A DNA stretch of 64,000 bases. Origin: Bufo bufo. Its lineage: Eukaryota > Chordata > Amphibia > Anura > Bufonidae. The stretch spans positions 149,487,917 through 149,551,916 of the forward strand of contig NC_053391.1 in assembly GCF_905171765.1 (NCBI RefSeq). Reading direction: 5' to 3'. The translations under genes were made by a program, and so were the position numbers. Below are positions 46,145 through 59,889 of this stretch, in pieces. A model generated the notes under the pieces. That model had not been told where the DNA came from. It did not search any database and saw only the letters and a list, made by a program, of their open reading frames with translations. Position 1 is the first letter of the stretch; the number at the start of each line of letters is the position of its first letter.

Positions 46145-48312
46145 CTGGGACTATATGTTAGGGCTGAAGGGAGGGATGTTATCATGGGACTAAATGTTCA
46201 GGAGTGATGTTATTTACATGGGGCTGTATGTTGATTGCAGCTATGGGAGGGAGTGATGTTATTTACATGTGGCTGTATGTTGATGGTAGTTGTGGGAAAG
46301 AGTGATGTTATTTACAAGGGACTGTATGTTGGAGGAGGCTGGGGAGGGAGTGATGTTCTTTACATGGGACTGTATGTTGGAGGAGGCTGGGGAGGGAGTG
46401 ATGTTATTTATATGGGAAAATATATTGATGGTGGCTGGGAAGGGAGTGATGTTATCTACATAGGACTGTATGTTGGAGGAGGCTCGGGAGGGGGCGATGT
46501 TTTTTACATGAGACTGTATGTTGAATGCGGCTGTCGGGGAGTGATATTATTTAAATGGGACTGTATATTGGAGGTGGCTGTGGGAGGGAGTGATGTTATT
46601 TACATGGGACTGTATGTTGAAGGCGGCTGTGGGAGAGGGTGATGTTATTTGCATTGGACTGTATATTGATGGTGACTGGGGGAGGAATTGATGTTATTTA
46701 CATGGGACTGTATGAGGAATGCGGCTGTGGGAGGGGGTGATATTTAAATGGGACTGTATATTGGAGGTGGCTGAGGGAGGGAGTGATGTTATTTACATGG
46801 GACTGTATGTTTAAGGCGGCTGTGAGAGAGGGTGATGTTATTTACATGGGACTGTATATTGATGGTAGCTGTGGGATGGGGTGATGTTATTTACATCGGA
46901 CTGTATATTTATTGTGGCTAAAGAGGGAGTGATGTTATTTACATGGGACTGTATGCTGATGGTGGTTGTGGGAGCGAGGACTGTATGTTGAATGCGGCTG
47001 TGGGAGGGGGTGATATTATTTAGATGGGACTGTATATTGGAGGTGGCTGTGGGAAGGAGTGATGTTATTTACATGGGACTGTATGTTGAATGCGGCTGTG
47101 GGAGGGGGTGATATTATTTACATGGGGCTGTATATTGAAGGTGGCTGTGGGAGAGAGTGATGTTATTTACATGGGGCTGTATGTTGATTGCGGCTGTGGG
47201 AGTGATGTTATTTTCATGGGGCTGTATATTGGAGGTGACTGTGGGAGAGAGTGATGTTATTTACATGGGGCTGTATGTTGATTGTGGCTGTTAGAGGGAG
47301 TGATGTTATTTACATGGGGCTGTATGTTGATTGCGGCTGTGGGAGGGAGTGATGCTATTTACATGGGGCTGTATGTTGAATGCGGCTGTGGGGGTGTGAT
47401 ATTATTTAAATGGAACTGTATATTGGAGGTGGCTGTGGGAGGGAGTGATGTTATTTACATGGACTGTATGTTGAAAGCGGCTGTGGGAGAGGATAATGTT
47501 ATTTACATGAGACTGTATATTGATGGTGACTGGGGGAGGAAGTGATGTTATTTAAATGGGACTGTATAATGAAGGTGGCTGAGGGAGGGAGTGATGTTAT
47601 TTACATGGGACTGTATATTGATTGTGGCTGGGGAGGGAGTGATGTTATTTACAATGGACTGTATGCTGATGTTGGCTGTGGGAAGGAGTGATGTTTACAT
47701 GGGACTGTATGTTGATGGTGGTTGTGGGAGGGAGTGATGTTATTTACATGGGACTATATATTGATGGTGACTGGGGGAGGGGGTGATGTTATTTGCATGT
47801 GACTGTATGTTGAATGCGGGTGTGGGAGGGGGTGATATTATTTAGATGGGACTGTATATTGGATGTGGCTATGGGAGGGAGTGATGTTATTTACATGGGA
47901 CTGTATGTTGAATGCGGCTGTGGGAGGGGGTGATATTATTTACATGGGGCTGTATATTGGAGGTGGCTGTGGGAGAGAGGGATGTTATTTACATGGGGCT
48001 TTATGTTGATTGCGGCTGTGGGAGAGGGTGATGTTATTTACATGGGACTGTATATTGATGGTGGCTGGGGGAGGGGATGATGTTATTTACATGTGACTGT
48101 ATGTTGACGGTGGCTGTAGGAGGGGGTGATGTTATTTACATGGAACTTTATTTTGGAGGGGGCTGAAGACAGAGAGGGATGTTATTTAAATGGAACTGTA
48201 TATTGTAGGGGCCTTGAGAGATGGTGTGATGTTATTTACATGGGACTCTGTGGCAGAGGGACGGAAATAGTGTTATTTACATGGTACTGTATGGTGGAGG
48301 GGCTCAGGAATT
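46145..48312 (+). repeat. Minisatellite, 48-49-bp units (about 44 copies)
   Basis: Units read GGGAGGGAGTGATGTTATTT, ACATGGGACTGTATGTTGAT, GGTGGCTGT with variation. Runs of exact 48-bp units keep a reading frame open (16-residue periodic peptides such as at 46,235-46,642), whereas 49-bp units break it. The frames have no other sign of coding. Confidence 0.95.
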
Positions 48313-48339
48313 ATAATTTGTGAGGCCACTAAGAGGAGG

Positions 48340-48700
48340 AATATAACTACAGGGGGAACTTCAGGCGAGAGCATTATAACAGGAGGGGGCAATATAAATA
48401 CTGGGGGCACTGTAGGGACATTTTAAATCCAGGGGACATTAAGCGATCTTATTACTACTGGGGGCTCTAAAGGAGGGTCTTATAGATCCGTCTTATTTCT
48501 ACGAAGAGCACTATGGGGGGCCTTATTAGTACTGAGGGGGTCTGAGAGGGCATTATTAATACTGGAGGACTATTCTACTAAAGGAGGCACTCTTGGGGAG
48601 CATTATCACTGTTGGGGGCAGTTTTACTAAGGAGGGCATTCTAGAAGGGAATTACTATTGGTGGGACTATGAGGAGCAGTATTACTATGGGAGGACTATC
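48340..48700 (+). repeat. Degenerate GGGGGCAxTATTAxTACTG minisatellite
   Basis: Imperfect units of about 30-45 bp with CATTATTA, ACTGGGGG and CTATTAGTACT words continue past the 48-bp array. They are too diverged to define a strict period. Confidence 0.65.
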
Positions 48701-49199
48701 TGTACAGCACTCATTTTTCTTCAGGATAGTATTTGTGGATATTGGGGAGCACAGCGAGAGGCAGGAGAACACTGGGGGGACTCCAGGTTGGGGGATAATG
48801 ATAGAAAAATTAGGAAGCTAAGATGTCTGTGTGTCACACTCTGCAGAGACGAGGCGGCTGAAAGAAGTTGTCTGGACCTAGTGGAGAGGATGATAACTAG
48901 TGATGGACGAACATCGGCTGGGACTATTCTCGAGCGTGACCGCGATCAACCGCAAGTTCGCGGCGGACCCCATTTACTTTAATGGCAGGCGAACCTGAAA
49001 AACCTTCAAGTCATTATTGCAGCCACCAAATACTTACAAGAAGTGCACAAATCATCGCACAACATGGACAGTCACATACCAGAGGGGAATCAATGGCAAA
49101 AATTCCCACAAAAAATATGTATTTTAATCAGGGGCCATTTTTATGCATCTTAAAGGGAAACTGTCAAAAATGTGGTCTGCTGGAGTCTTTTAATTTAGG

Positions 49200-50100
49200 A
49201 CATGGAAGTAAAGGCCCCAAAAATTAAGCATTCACCTGACAAAAAAAAAAACATCAAGTGATTATGTGGCTGGAGGTATATTAGACGGTCATTGAATATC
49301 AATTTTACTGCAGGCCAGTACAAATAGATGTCAAATACATATGTTTAAAACAACAAAAAATATAAAATTGGATTAAAAACATGGCTAACGAAATGATAAT
49401 AGTTGAAATTCGATAACACGTGGTCGATGTCAACAGGTCTTGAATTCCTCCGAAGTCCCAAACATTAGGCATTCACCGGACAGAAAAGAACAAGTAATTA
49501 TGTGGCTGGAAGTATATTAGAAGGTCATTCAATATCAATTTTACTGCAGGCCAGTGTAATACAGGCCCCAAACATTATTCATTCACCGGACAGAAAAGAA
49601 CAATTGATAATGTGGCTGGAGGTACATTAGCCGGTCACAGTATAACAATTTTATTGTTGACCAGTTAGACTACAGGCCCCAAAAATTATGCATTCAATGT
49701 ACATAAATAATCAAGTGGTTATTTGGCCGGACGTATATTAGACAGCCATTCAATATCAATTTTACAGCAGGCCAGTGAAGTAAAGGCCCCAAACATTAGG
49801 CATTCACTGGACAGAAAAGAACAAGTAATTATGTGGCTGGAGGTATATTAGATGGTCATTAGATATCAATTTTACTGCAGGCCAGTACAAATAGATGTCA
49901 AATACATATGTTTAAAAGAAGAAAAAATATAAAATTGGATTAAAAACATGGCTAACGAAATCCCCCCTCTTGAAACAAGCCCAAATGATAATAGTTGAAG
50001 TTCAATAACACGTGGTCATCACAGGTGTTGAATACCTCCGAGGTCCCATACATTAGGCATTCATTGGACAGAAAAGGCCTTTATGCCGCTGTATTTACCT
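49200..50100 (-). repeat. 3' subterminal tandem repeats of hAT copy B (about 110 bp)
   Basis: Units contain GGCCCCAAA(A/C)ATTAGGCATTCA, AATTATGTGGCTGGAGGTAT and ATATCAATTTTACTGCAGGC. Starts lie near 49,212, 49,455, 49,566, 49,676, 49,787 and 50,044; a larger block with CAAATACATATGTTTAAAA is duplicated (49,320-49,460 and 49,880-50,050). Homologous units occur in copy D (63,080-63,215). Confidence 0.88.
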
Positions 50101-50112
50101 AAGACAAGGACC

Positions 50113-50497
50113 ATTATTTGTGGTCGGGGCTACCAGTAAAAGAACCCACCCTCCCCCTTTCCCCCTAAAAGACACTACTAACGGTTTGAGTTGTGCCATA
50201 ACCGTTCTCGTCGAAGGTACACCTGAAAGAGGGCATACCCTATAGGAGAATTGTGAGAATGAGGGTGGGCAGGGAGGGAGTGCTGATGACGTCCGTGACC
50301 TGTGTGGTAAGCCAGCAGCTAATATAGGCGGCAGGGCGCCCCTCCCACAAATTCAGGCCAATAAATCGGCCTTTATACTTGTGGTCGAGGCTACTAGTAA
50401 AAGAACCCACCCTCCCCCCTTTCCCCCTAAAAGACACTACTAATGGTTTGAGTTGTGCCATAACCGTTCTCGTCGAAGGTACACCTGAAAGAGGCCA
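50113..50497 (-). repeat. Split direct repeats B1-A2-B2 of the second YR element
   Basis: A block of about 118 bp (CTCTTTCAGGTGTACCTTCG to CGACCACAA in element orientation) occurs twice, at 50,381-50,497 and 50,113-50,232, separated by about 148 bp that ends in TATAGGGTATGC. This is the 3' B1-A2-B2 pattern of YR retrotransposons. Confidence 0.85.
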
Positions 50498-50535
50498 AAA
50501 AAACAGCATGAAGTTCAAACACATTTATTATGACA

Positions 50536-51389
50536 TTACAACGCCAAATTCTGGAAGGCACATGAAATTTCGTGGACAGGGTTAGGAATATAACTATTAG
50601 AACATGATGAGCGCCAGCGGCCCAATTTACAAATAATATGCGCAGGCACTCGTTTCTTGGAAGCAGCTGATGCCGCACCTATCCAAAAAGAATGCCCAGA
50701 AATGATAACCGGGTTGATACCTAAATTTATGGCCAAAATACACACATGAGATACAAATTGGGAGGTGGATAGAGGCGCCGAGCCGAAGGGTAACAAAGGA
50801 CTATTTGCACTGCAATCAGCCAACGAGCATAACAATTTCTTCAACACCTGAACTGGACACCATTGGTGCGTGGTGCGAAAAATTTGATCTGTGTGGGATG
50901 ACCTGACTGAGAAGTTTTGGTTACCGGTAAGGACAGGATGAAACCCTCTGAGCTAGGGATTAATTGCCTGAGGGCAAGAAAATTGCTTTTAGGTGATGAA
51001 CGAGTGAACTCCCCCGGCCTCATGAACCCGTAAAAAGCCAAGTAAATGGCAGCTTTGATTACCAGGCTTTGTAGTACACCGAAGGTGCTCCTATCAAGTA
51101 AGTCGGACATGCCTCTAAATACCGTGCCAGAAATGGGTTGTCTACGGGAGCTAGAACCTGGACTACTATTCCGCAAAGCTTTCAAAGTAGCCCTGATAAC
51201 ATGAACTGAGAACAATGACCTTCTCTCCGGATGTGTGAGTGACAAATGATGTTGGACACCAGCAAGATAAGTTTTGACAGTACTATAAGAGAGGTTCATT
51301 TGTACATGGCAATATCCGATGAAGGACAATATGTAGTCTATTAGACCTAAATCGCCTCGTGAATTTTTCTGTTGGAACCTAAGGTACAA
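50536..51389 (-). pseudogene. Tyrosine recombinase pseudogene of the second YR element
   Basis: The N-terminal part (51,389 to 50,841) includes the core-binding helices (YSTVKTYLAGVQHHL) and the first catalytic Arg in YGFMRPGEF. After a one-step frame change the C-terminal part (50,847 to 50,536) has GHSFWIGAA, where the second catalytic Arg is replaced by Trp, then KLGRW and SNSYIPNP with the nucleophile Tyr. Arg to Trp is explained by CGG to TGG, a typical methyl-CpG decay. With the frameshift and this substitution the enzyme cannot act. Confidence 0.88.
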
Positions 51390-51472
51390 ACGCCAACCGG
51401 TGTTATAGGCTCTAGCTGTGTTGGCTGAGAGTGACCTGGAAAATAAAACATGGGCAGTGGCTAAATATTTAT

Positions 51473-53062
51473 TTAACCCAATATCAGTGAGGCAAGATGA
51501 GGAGACAGTGTTCTTGAGGCATCGGCTTCGGGGTAAACCTGAAAAAACAGAGAGGAATCATCCTTAGCTAATGCGTCAACTGCTACCATCTGAGAGTCAT
51601 GTACAAGGGTGCCACAAAAATGGAAATTATTCACTAATGATAATTGAACAAGACGCCTCATGAATGACATCGCAAGTTGTGATTTGGATTTACCACTGCT
51701 TAAAATTCTAATGGTGGTGGGACTATCGGAAGCAAATACAACGGTATGGTCTGCCCAAGAACTACCCCAAACATAAGCTGCAGCCACCATGGGATATAAT
51801 TTCCCTGCTTCTGCTGAGTTAAAAAAAAACGGAATCCTAAACATCTTTGCTGGCCATGTCCTGTTCAGCCAATGGGGGCCAAAAATGGCAGAAAAAAACA
51901 GTACTGACCAAACCTTTAGAAAAAATAATGGGGGAGTTCTTTCAAACTGCTGGAATGAACATGGATACGCCGTTCCAGTGACTCAAAAATTGATCCCACA
52001 TGACTAGATCTGCTTGTGCTTGATTATCCAGGAACACCGGACTATCTTGGCAGGGAGCTTCAGAGAGGAGTGGTAATAAACGTGCCACAAAAGACCTACC
52101 CTGAGGAATGACGCTCATGGCAAAATTGAGCATGCCTAATAGTGATTGTAATTCTACCTTAGTGGTGACCCTACCAACTGTAAATTGGTGAATGACTTCC
52201 TTGACCCTTACTCATTTCTCTACCGGCAATCTGGCGGACATACTCGGGTATCTAAAACGATGCCTAGGAAGGTAATGGTGGTAGAAGGACCATCCACCTT
52301 CTTAGGGGAAACTGGAACCCCTAACTGTCCAAAACAGGCTAAGAGATTCTGTAAATCTTCCTGGATGCCCTGGGGAGATTCGATCAGTAGGAAATCATCT
52401 AGGTAGTGTATGACATGCTCGCAGCCGAACTTGTTCTCGAGAATCCAGTGTAACGCTTTTGCCCACTGATCGAAAATCCAGGGACTGCTTCTAGACCCAA
52501 AGGTTAGTTTAGTGGCAAAATAATATAAGGCTTTCCACTTAATCCCGTGCCATTGCCAAAGCTCTGGCCTGATAGGAATTAATTTGAAAGCGTCTGATAT
52601 GTCTGCTTTGGACAGAACTGAGCCAGAACCTGCTGTTAAAAAGAGAGCAATCGCTTGATCAATGGAAGCATATACCATACTGACTTCCTCGGCTGGTATG
52701 AGGGAATTTAGGCTTGGGACATGTGCCCCGTGAGGAGCTGACAGATCAAAGATCAGTCTTTCTTTTTTACTGAATTTGCCCGTGACCACCCCTATTGGAC
52801 CAACTCTCCAGGGCTCAAATGGGGATGCTGAAAAAGGGCCAATGAAGTAACCTTTCTCTAGTTCATTCTGTAGCAGCCTGTCTATGGAACCAGGATTTTG
52901 TAAAGCGGACTGTAAATTCCTACATTCGAAAGTAGCTTCAGGTAAGGCCACAAGGCCTGTGTGGAAACCTGTTGTGAAACCAGACATGAGAAACTCACAG
53001 AAATGAGAATCTTGATGCCCCTGCAAGTAAAACTGCAAGAGATCCACATTTACGACACTCAT
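51473..53062 (-). pseudogene. Reverse transcriptase-RNase H pseudogene of the second YR element
   Basis: From 53,062 down: PWRVGPIGVV, ERLIFDLSAPHG, Asp in LSKADISDAF, LTFGSRSSPWIFDQ and a complete YLDDFLL box (about 52,400), then SPKKVDG and TFLGIVLD. The frame is lost near 52,220 and the connection and RNase H parts (52,133-51,942 and 51,844-51,473) continue in other frames; Asp in FASDSP and VDALA survive, while the first RNase H Asp strand lies in a disrupted stretch. The RT fold itself looks intact; the protein as a whole is not. Confidence 0.88.
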
Positions 53063-53196
53063 ACAAGATTTATCTGTTTTTAATGAACATGCTACCTTGG
53101 GATGAGCTCTAAAACAATTAACGCAAATGTGTAGCAGACGGCACTGGCTATAGTTACATGCAGAAAAATTATAATTGTTGCAGATCTGTGATCTGC

Positions 53197-54204
53197 CTAA
53201 GTGGGACGACCAAGTTTATCCACTGACAAATTCTTCTTGCTAGTTTCCGACGATCCTGTGGTAGGAGCTGAAGCATTGGACCCTGGAGCATTGGCAGCAT
53301 TGTGACACCACTCGACCGTATGATAAATTGACTGGCATGAGGAACACGCCGGGGCTTTAAGACCCGCAAAATGCCTACAAAAAATTTTGGTGTCGATATT
53401 TGCCCAATTGGTGGTAAATTGAAATTGGCTAAGAGCCGCTGCCACTTTAGCAGAAAAAGAGCAATGATAATCATAAAAGGCAAAGCCTCCGTATTTATAA
53501 CCTAACTCCGTGATTCTAAACATGTAGAGGTCCAATTCTTCTCTCCTGTCAGGTCGAACGGAACAAATGATATCTCTATACAGACTAAACGCCAGCAGAA
53601 ATTCTGGGATGGTCAATTTCCTACTGAGCCTGAGATCTGGACCCTTCAGGATGACAGAGACATCACCACAAGCAATGACCCGATTATCCGAAAGATCACG
53701 AGTGGCGATTAGCAGAGATGCAAGGTTTACGTCCCTAGCATCCAGGATGTCCTTTTTAATATTGGCTGGAATAAAATGAGCTGGAGTAACATTGGGCACG
53801 GTAATGAAGATACCTGAAGTGCTAGCTAATGGTGCAGCTGTGACGGACAACTGTGTAGGTGGTGAGGACAAGACCGTGACACTCTACTCCACTGACTCCA
53901 ATCTTGATTGGACATCAGAGATTGAGGATGTTAAATTATTCAGCATAACATGAAGTTGGGACAAATAAGTTTGGACAGTAGCCATAGACACTTCTTGCTG
54001 ACCAGCTTCTGCTAAGGTGGATACCAACAACCGATAAAGCTCAGCTTTCCGGGCGGTGGCCGGAAAAGGAATGCTTTTTTTCATTAACTCAGACATCAAT
54101 TTCGGTATAGTCCAATTCCGAAGTGAGGGAATACTGCCGGATTCTGACATCCTGGACCCAAACTCTTCACCAGAAGCGTCCATGATATCCGACACGTGAG
54201 ACAT
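53197..54204 (-). pseudogene. Gag-like ORF of the second YR element, one in-frame stop
   Basis: ATG at 54,204 opens about 106 codons (MSHVSDIMDASGEEFGSRMS; then a SAP-like helix pair, WTIPKLMSELMKKS...KAELYRLL) to a TAG near 53,884, and the same frame continues to 53,197. The second part has a conserved Gag core (TIPEFLLAFSLYRDI, DLYMFRITELGYKYGG) and a cysteine/histidine cluster (CRHFAGLKAPACSSC ... HTVEWCH). A single substitution would account for the stop. The role would be RNA packaging. Confidence 0.78.
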
Positions 54205-54472
54205 GACAAGACTGTAGGGATAAACAAAATTTTACAAAATGTAACCTGTACAGTCTGATAAAAACTGCCACCTAACAACCGTGAGCCAAGACCGATAATG
54301 TGTTCGCTGAAACCGACATGCAAGAAAAGAACAAGCGACCCCCGGTGAGAAAAGTAACGCTGAAGGTTAATGAACAGGACTAGGGTGCTGTAGAACCAGA
54401 AAACGTACAAGCCAGTGGAGAGAGGATCTTACCACAACAACGGAACGAAACGCCCCTGTAGCAAGTATTCTT

Positions 54473-55390
54473 TTACCGACCGGGGAGAAAAAAAACCTGC
54501 CCATACAAATTAATCAAGACATGAGAATCCACTACCATAAAAGTTCCCACTGACAGAGCATAGCGTGCCGTACAGCGTGGTAAAAATAATATATATATAT
54601 TTTTTTTACTCCAGTCACTACCAAAGCTGCATGCAGTGACAGACTGCTTTTTTTTCCCCAGGGGTTCCTTGCTTCTCAGAGCGTCCGCATCAGCCGTTAA
54701 CTCGGTGTAGTCAGACACCTGTCGGTCTAGGCGTTCCCTGAAGCTGGATCCGGAGGGCGGCTGTCGATGGGTTGGCTGCAAGAATGATCTCATTTCCGAA
54801 GTGACCAACACATCTTCAAACCGCCCTCTTCTTTCATGCGCTGTAGGATTGGTACTCGCATCTGTTTCTGTGGGTGGAAATTCCTCTGCCAGCGCCCGCA
54901 ACAGCAGAATGCAGCATCGCTCGCAGCAAGGCCTGGAAATGCTGCGTCCACCACTGACATTAGAGATCTCGGACTAGGCAGCAACAGCCTTGACCACCCT
55001 CCTTGGGCTGAAATGGGTACTGTCGTCAGACCGTTGGGAGGCATCCGTTGCTACCTCCTGTTCCTCATCCGATGCCAAGAATTGCTGCGCATCGGAAAGG
55101 TCTGGGAATTCATGGGAAAATAATTCCTGTGACTCGAGTGGAGGGGATATGGTGGTGGTGTCTTTGGGGGTGCACAAAGCAGAGAGTGAGAAGGGTGCAG
55201 ATGCAGAGTTTGAGGAGGGTGCAGAAGCAGAAGGTTGAGTGAGCCACTCAATCAACTCTGGTGCATCCTTTGATGTAATCGCACGCATCTTCTCCAACTT
55301 CCCACTTAGGCTCAGGCCTGGTGCATCTGCCCGACCCCTACCACCCATGTGGAATGGCCTGCCTCTTCCTCTGCCTGTCATTTTCAAAAT
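54473..55390 (-). pseudogene. hAT transposase pseudogene copy B, internally deleted
   Basis: ATG at about 55,387 starts MKMTGRGRGRPFHMGGRG, matching copy A's AT-hook-like N terminus, and runs through a Ser/Asp-rich linker to a stop at about 54,974. Immediately downstream (about 54,905-54,660) the frame encodes a region homologous to copy D near the C terminus (GRFEDVLVTSEMRSFL, DRQVSDYTELTADADALR). The BED finger and catalytic core, which should lie between, are missing, so this copy is an internal-deletion derivative. The frame then runs into the YR element at about 54,655. Confidence 0.82.
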
Positions 55391-55933
55391 GACCCTGTGA
55401 CGAAGTTCCTATAGATGGGCAGTATTTGTGGAAGCAGGTATATAGAACCCCTTAATAAGTTTTTAGGGGGGCAACTGGTATATCACACCAGTTGCAATTG
55501 ATTGTTCCAATGGCGTTTGTCCCTCTGTATAGCTGCGGTATCTCAGCAGAACCGTACACAAATGTTGCACCATACAAATGCACTACATAAAAATTATATC
55601 CTAGGTATATCGAACCCCTGCTTCAATCAGAATTTTTGGCATGTAACTGGTATATTACACCAGTGGCAATTGGTTGTTCCAATGTCGTTTGTCCCTCTGT
55701 ATAGCTATGTTATCTCAGCAGAACCACACACAAATGCTGCACAATACAAATGCACTATATAGAAACTGCATTATAGGTATATCACACCTCTGCCTCAATC
55801 AGATATTTTGGGGGCAACTGGTTATATCACACCAGTTGCAACTAGTTGTTCCAATGTTGTTTGTCCCTTTGTATAGCTACGGTATCTCAGCAGAAATGCA
55901 CACACATGGTGCACAATTCAAATGCATTACATA

Positions 55934-57559
<1,626 letters not shown>

Positions 57560-57896
57560 TAAAAACTATATTCTAGGTATATTGCACCCCTGCCTCAGAT
57601 GTTTTTGGGGGCACCTGATATATCTGACCACTTGCAATTAGTTGTTCCAATGGCATTTGTACCTCTGTATAGCTACAGTATTTCAGCAGAACCGCACACA
57701 AATGCTGTACAATACGAATGCACTATATAGAAATTATACTATAGGTACATCGCACCCCTGCCTCAATCAGATTTTTTTTGGGTCAACTGTTATATCACAC
57801 CAGTTGCAATTAGTTGTTCCAAGGATGTTTGTCCCTCTGTATAGCTACGGTATCTTAGCAGAACCGCACACAAATGCTGCACTATACAAATGCACT

Positions 57897-58855
57897 GTAA
57901 GACACTCTCCTGTTCCGCGATCCACTGAGGCCCCCAGGGGTCCTCGTGGGGCTCGGCCTGCTGGGGACCCCATTGGAGTAGAGGGACAAGTCACGCATGT
58001 GCCTGGGGAGTCTTCGGTTCTCACTCCTTTGCGGGCAGACGCGGTAGTGCGTCCTCATGGTCGCCAGAGGGGAAGACCACCGGGGTCTCGGAGGCAGATT
58101 GACCGGACTGGTGGCAGCACGCAGTGGTCGGTCCTGTCTCCTGTATCACCTGCAGGTTTTGGCGTCCGTGCCGACACAATCGTGTATTCATGCTGGGCCG
58201 CTTGAGCGTCCGCGTGCACGCTCGAGCGGAGGTTCGCAAAAGGATATGCGGCCGAACATATGCACATCGTATTCGCTACGCTGGCCTCTGACGGGGAAAA
58301 GACCTGTACGAAAAATTTAACCCAGGCATGGGTTAAGTGACTAAGGACCAGCCTAGGCCGCACAAGTGTCAAGGATTAGGATCATTATATGACCTATGAG
58401 GAATAGACACATGGCACTTTGTGATTGGCTAGCAGGTACTAGAAAGGTGATCTCCCTGGCTGGTCAGTGCCCACTGTTGTTTTGACAACCCGGGTGTATG
58501 TTGCGGTTCAAATTCTCCCAGACTTACCTTTGCATGACCTCTGCCTTCCTCGATTTATCTTTAGATACTGCCTCTAGATACCTCATCTTTGCTGAACAGT
58601 TTGTGTTGTTTATGACCTTGGATCGAACCCTGGATATCCTGAAGTCTCACCCCTAGATACCACATTACACTGACTGATACTGCGCAGAAGAACTTTGGCC
58701 TGGTCACTGGCTGTCCCCTTGCTGTTTCCCTGCACAGGTTATTATTCGGGTTGGTTACCTGTATACGCTTATTGGTTTGGACTGTACTGCCGTTTATTTA
58801 TTAAATCCACTATTGTTTAACCCCTGTCTGGTTGCTTGGAGTTCTGTACCATAGC
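57897..58855. mobile_element. 959-bp insertion with 7-bp target duplication in hAT-B
   Basis: ATGCACT occurs at 57,890-57,896 and 58,856-58,862, and the hAT repeat unit is continuous when the intervening DNA is removed. The interior is GC- and CpG-rich on the left (57,900-58,260) and pyrimidine-rich on the right (58,500-58,850). It has no clear TIRs; a solo LTR or a retroposed fragment is possible. Frames in it carry no recognised domain. Confidence 0.75.
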
Positions 58856-59619
58856 ATGCACTATATAGAAATTATATTATAGGTATATCGCACCCCTGCC
58901 TCAACCAGATTTTTTGGGGGGCAATAAGTATAAAACACCAGTTGCAATTAGTTGTTCCAATAGCTTTTTTCCCTCTACTGTATATAGCTGCAGAACCGCA
59001 CACAACTGCTTTACAATACAAATGCACTATAGTATACTTTCTATGTTAGAAAGTATATTATAAGCATATTACACCCCTCAGTTTGTCACACCTATCGATA
59101 GCACACCTATACCAGTCCTTAAAAGCACTTTTGATGCCCTATTAGCTAGTGTTTGGTGTCTTTCACAGTCTGTCCATTCTCCACACAGCAACCTCTCCCT
59201 ACACTGGCAAAAGACTGAATGTAAAATAGCGGCCAGATCGGGTTTATTTATATGGTAGGGGATGTGTCCATGTGCTGAAATGTCTCAATTGGCTGTCCTG
59301 TCCCACCTGATGGATGTGTCATGGGTCATAGTTCTGCACAATGCAAAGAATATGGCGTCAGCAGACAGCGCCATATGTTCGCCTGTTTGGCAAACGAGCA
59401 AAGTTGGCCGCGAAACGACCGCCGGGAGAACCGCAAGGCCATCTCTAATGATGACAGAGAAGATCTACATCAGAGAAGACGTCACCTGGGAGGCCCTGGA
59501 TGTGAGAGGTACTGTATGTGCTGCTGTAAGGCAAAATGCGGTGTGCGCGGGGAGGGTCGACTTCCCGGGGAGAACGGAAAACATGCCGAGAGATGGGCTG
59601 AAAAAAACTATAGCATGCT

Positions 59620-59815
59620 GAAGTTTTATTCCAGCCACCTGTCGGCATGTTTGCCGTGCTGCAGCCAGACTTCCGGCCTGCCACATTATAGTGAATGGGG
59701 CTGGAGCGGACTTCCGGCGGCACGGTGCACTAGTGGTAGCACTCATTCAGCAGGCTGTTATTCCACCAGAACAGCCTGCAGGAGAAAGCTACCGCAAGTG
59801 TCAAAGTAGCCTTAG
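59620..59815. mobile_element. MITE fragment with AGTGTCAAAGTAGCCTTA terminus
   Basis: CATTATAGTGAATGGGGCTG, CAGCAGGCTGTTATTCCACC and the end GTGTCAAAGTAGCCTTA parallel 35,885-36,017, so it is a diverged member of the same family. GTCGGCATGTTTGCCG and TTCCGGCxGGCA words suggest fold-back structure. The left border is not clear. Confidence 0.6.
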
Positions 59816-59889
59816 AGAATTGGGCCATATTCATTGGGGCTTGTCCCCGGATCCTTTGAGGCCCGAGCAACACCTCTGTATGGAGTAGG

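Larger units (their letters stand above)
50113..54655 (-). mobile_element. Second YR retrotransposon (Ngaro/DIRS-like), decayed, inside hAT-B
   Basis: The minus strand carries gag (54,204 to 53,197), RT-RNase H (53,062 to 51,473) and YR (51,389 to 50,536), then direct repeats B1 (50,497-50,381), A2 (50,380-50,233) and B2 (50,232-50,113). No methyltransferase region was found. The left border interrupts the hAT sequence AAGGACCATTxTTTG conserved at about 63,247, and hAT similarity resumes at AGGGGTTCC (54,658). A copy of A2 was not found at the 5' side, so the 5' end may be truncated or rearranged. Confidence 0.85.

Noticed and set aside
46235..47545. Periodic SDVIYMGLYV frames
   Set aside because: They are translations of the 48-bp minisatellite without gene context.
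54596..54610. TATA box for the second YR element
   Set aside because: The ATATATATAT run is a short microsatellite next to a T run; its position relative to a transcription start cannot be judged.
57642..58205. 187-codon plus-strand frame
   Set aside because: Its first half is hAT subterminal repeat and its second half is the 959-bp insertion; it spans an insertion border and cannot be an ancestral gene.
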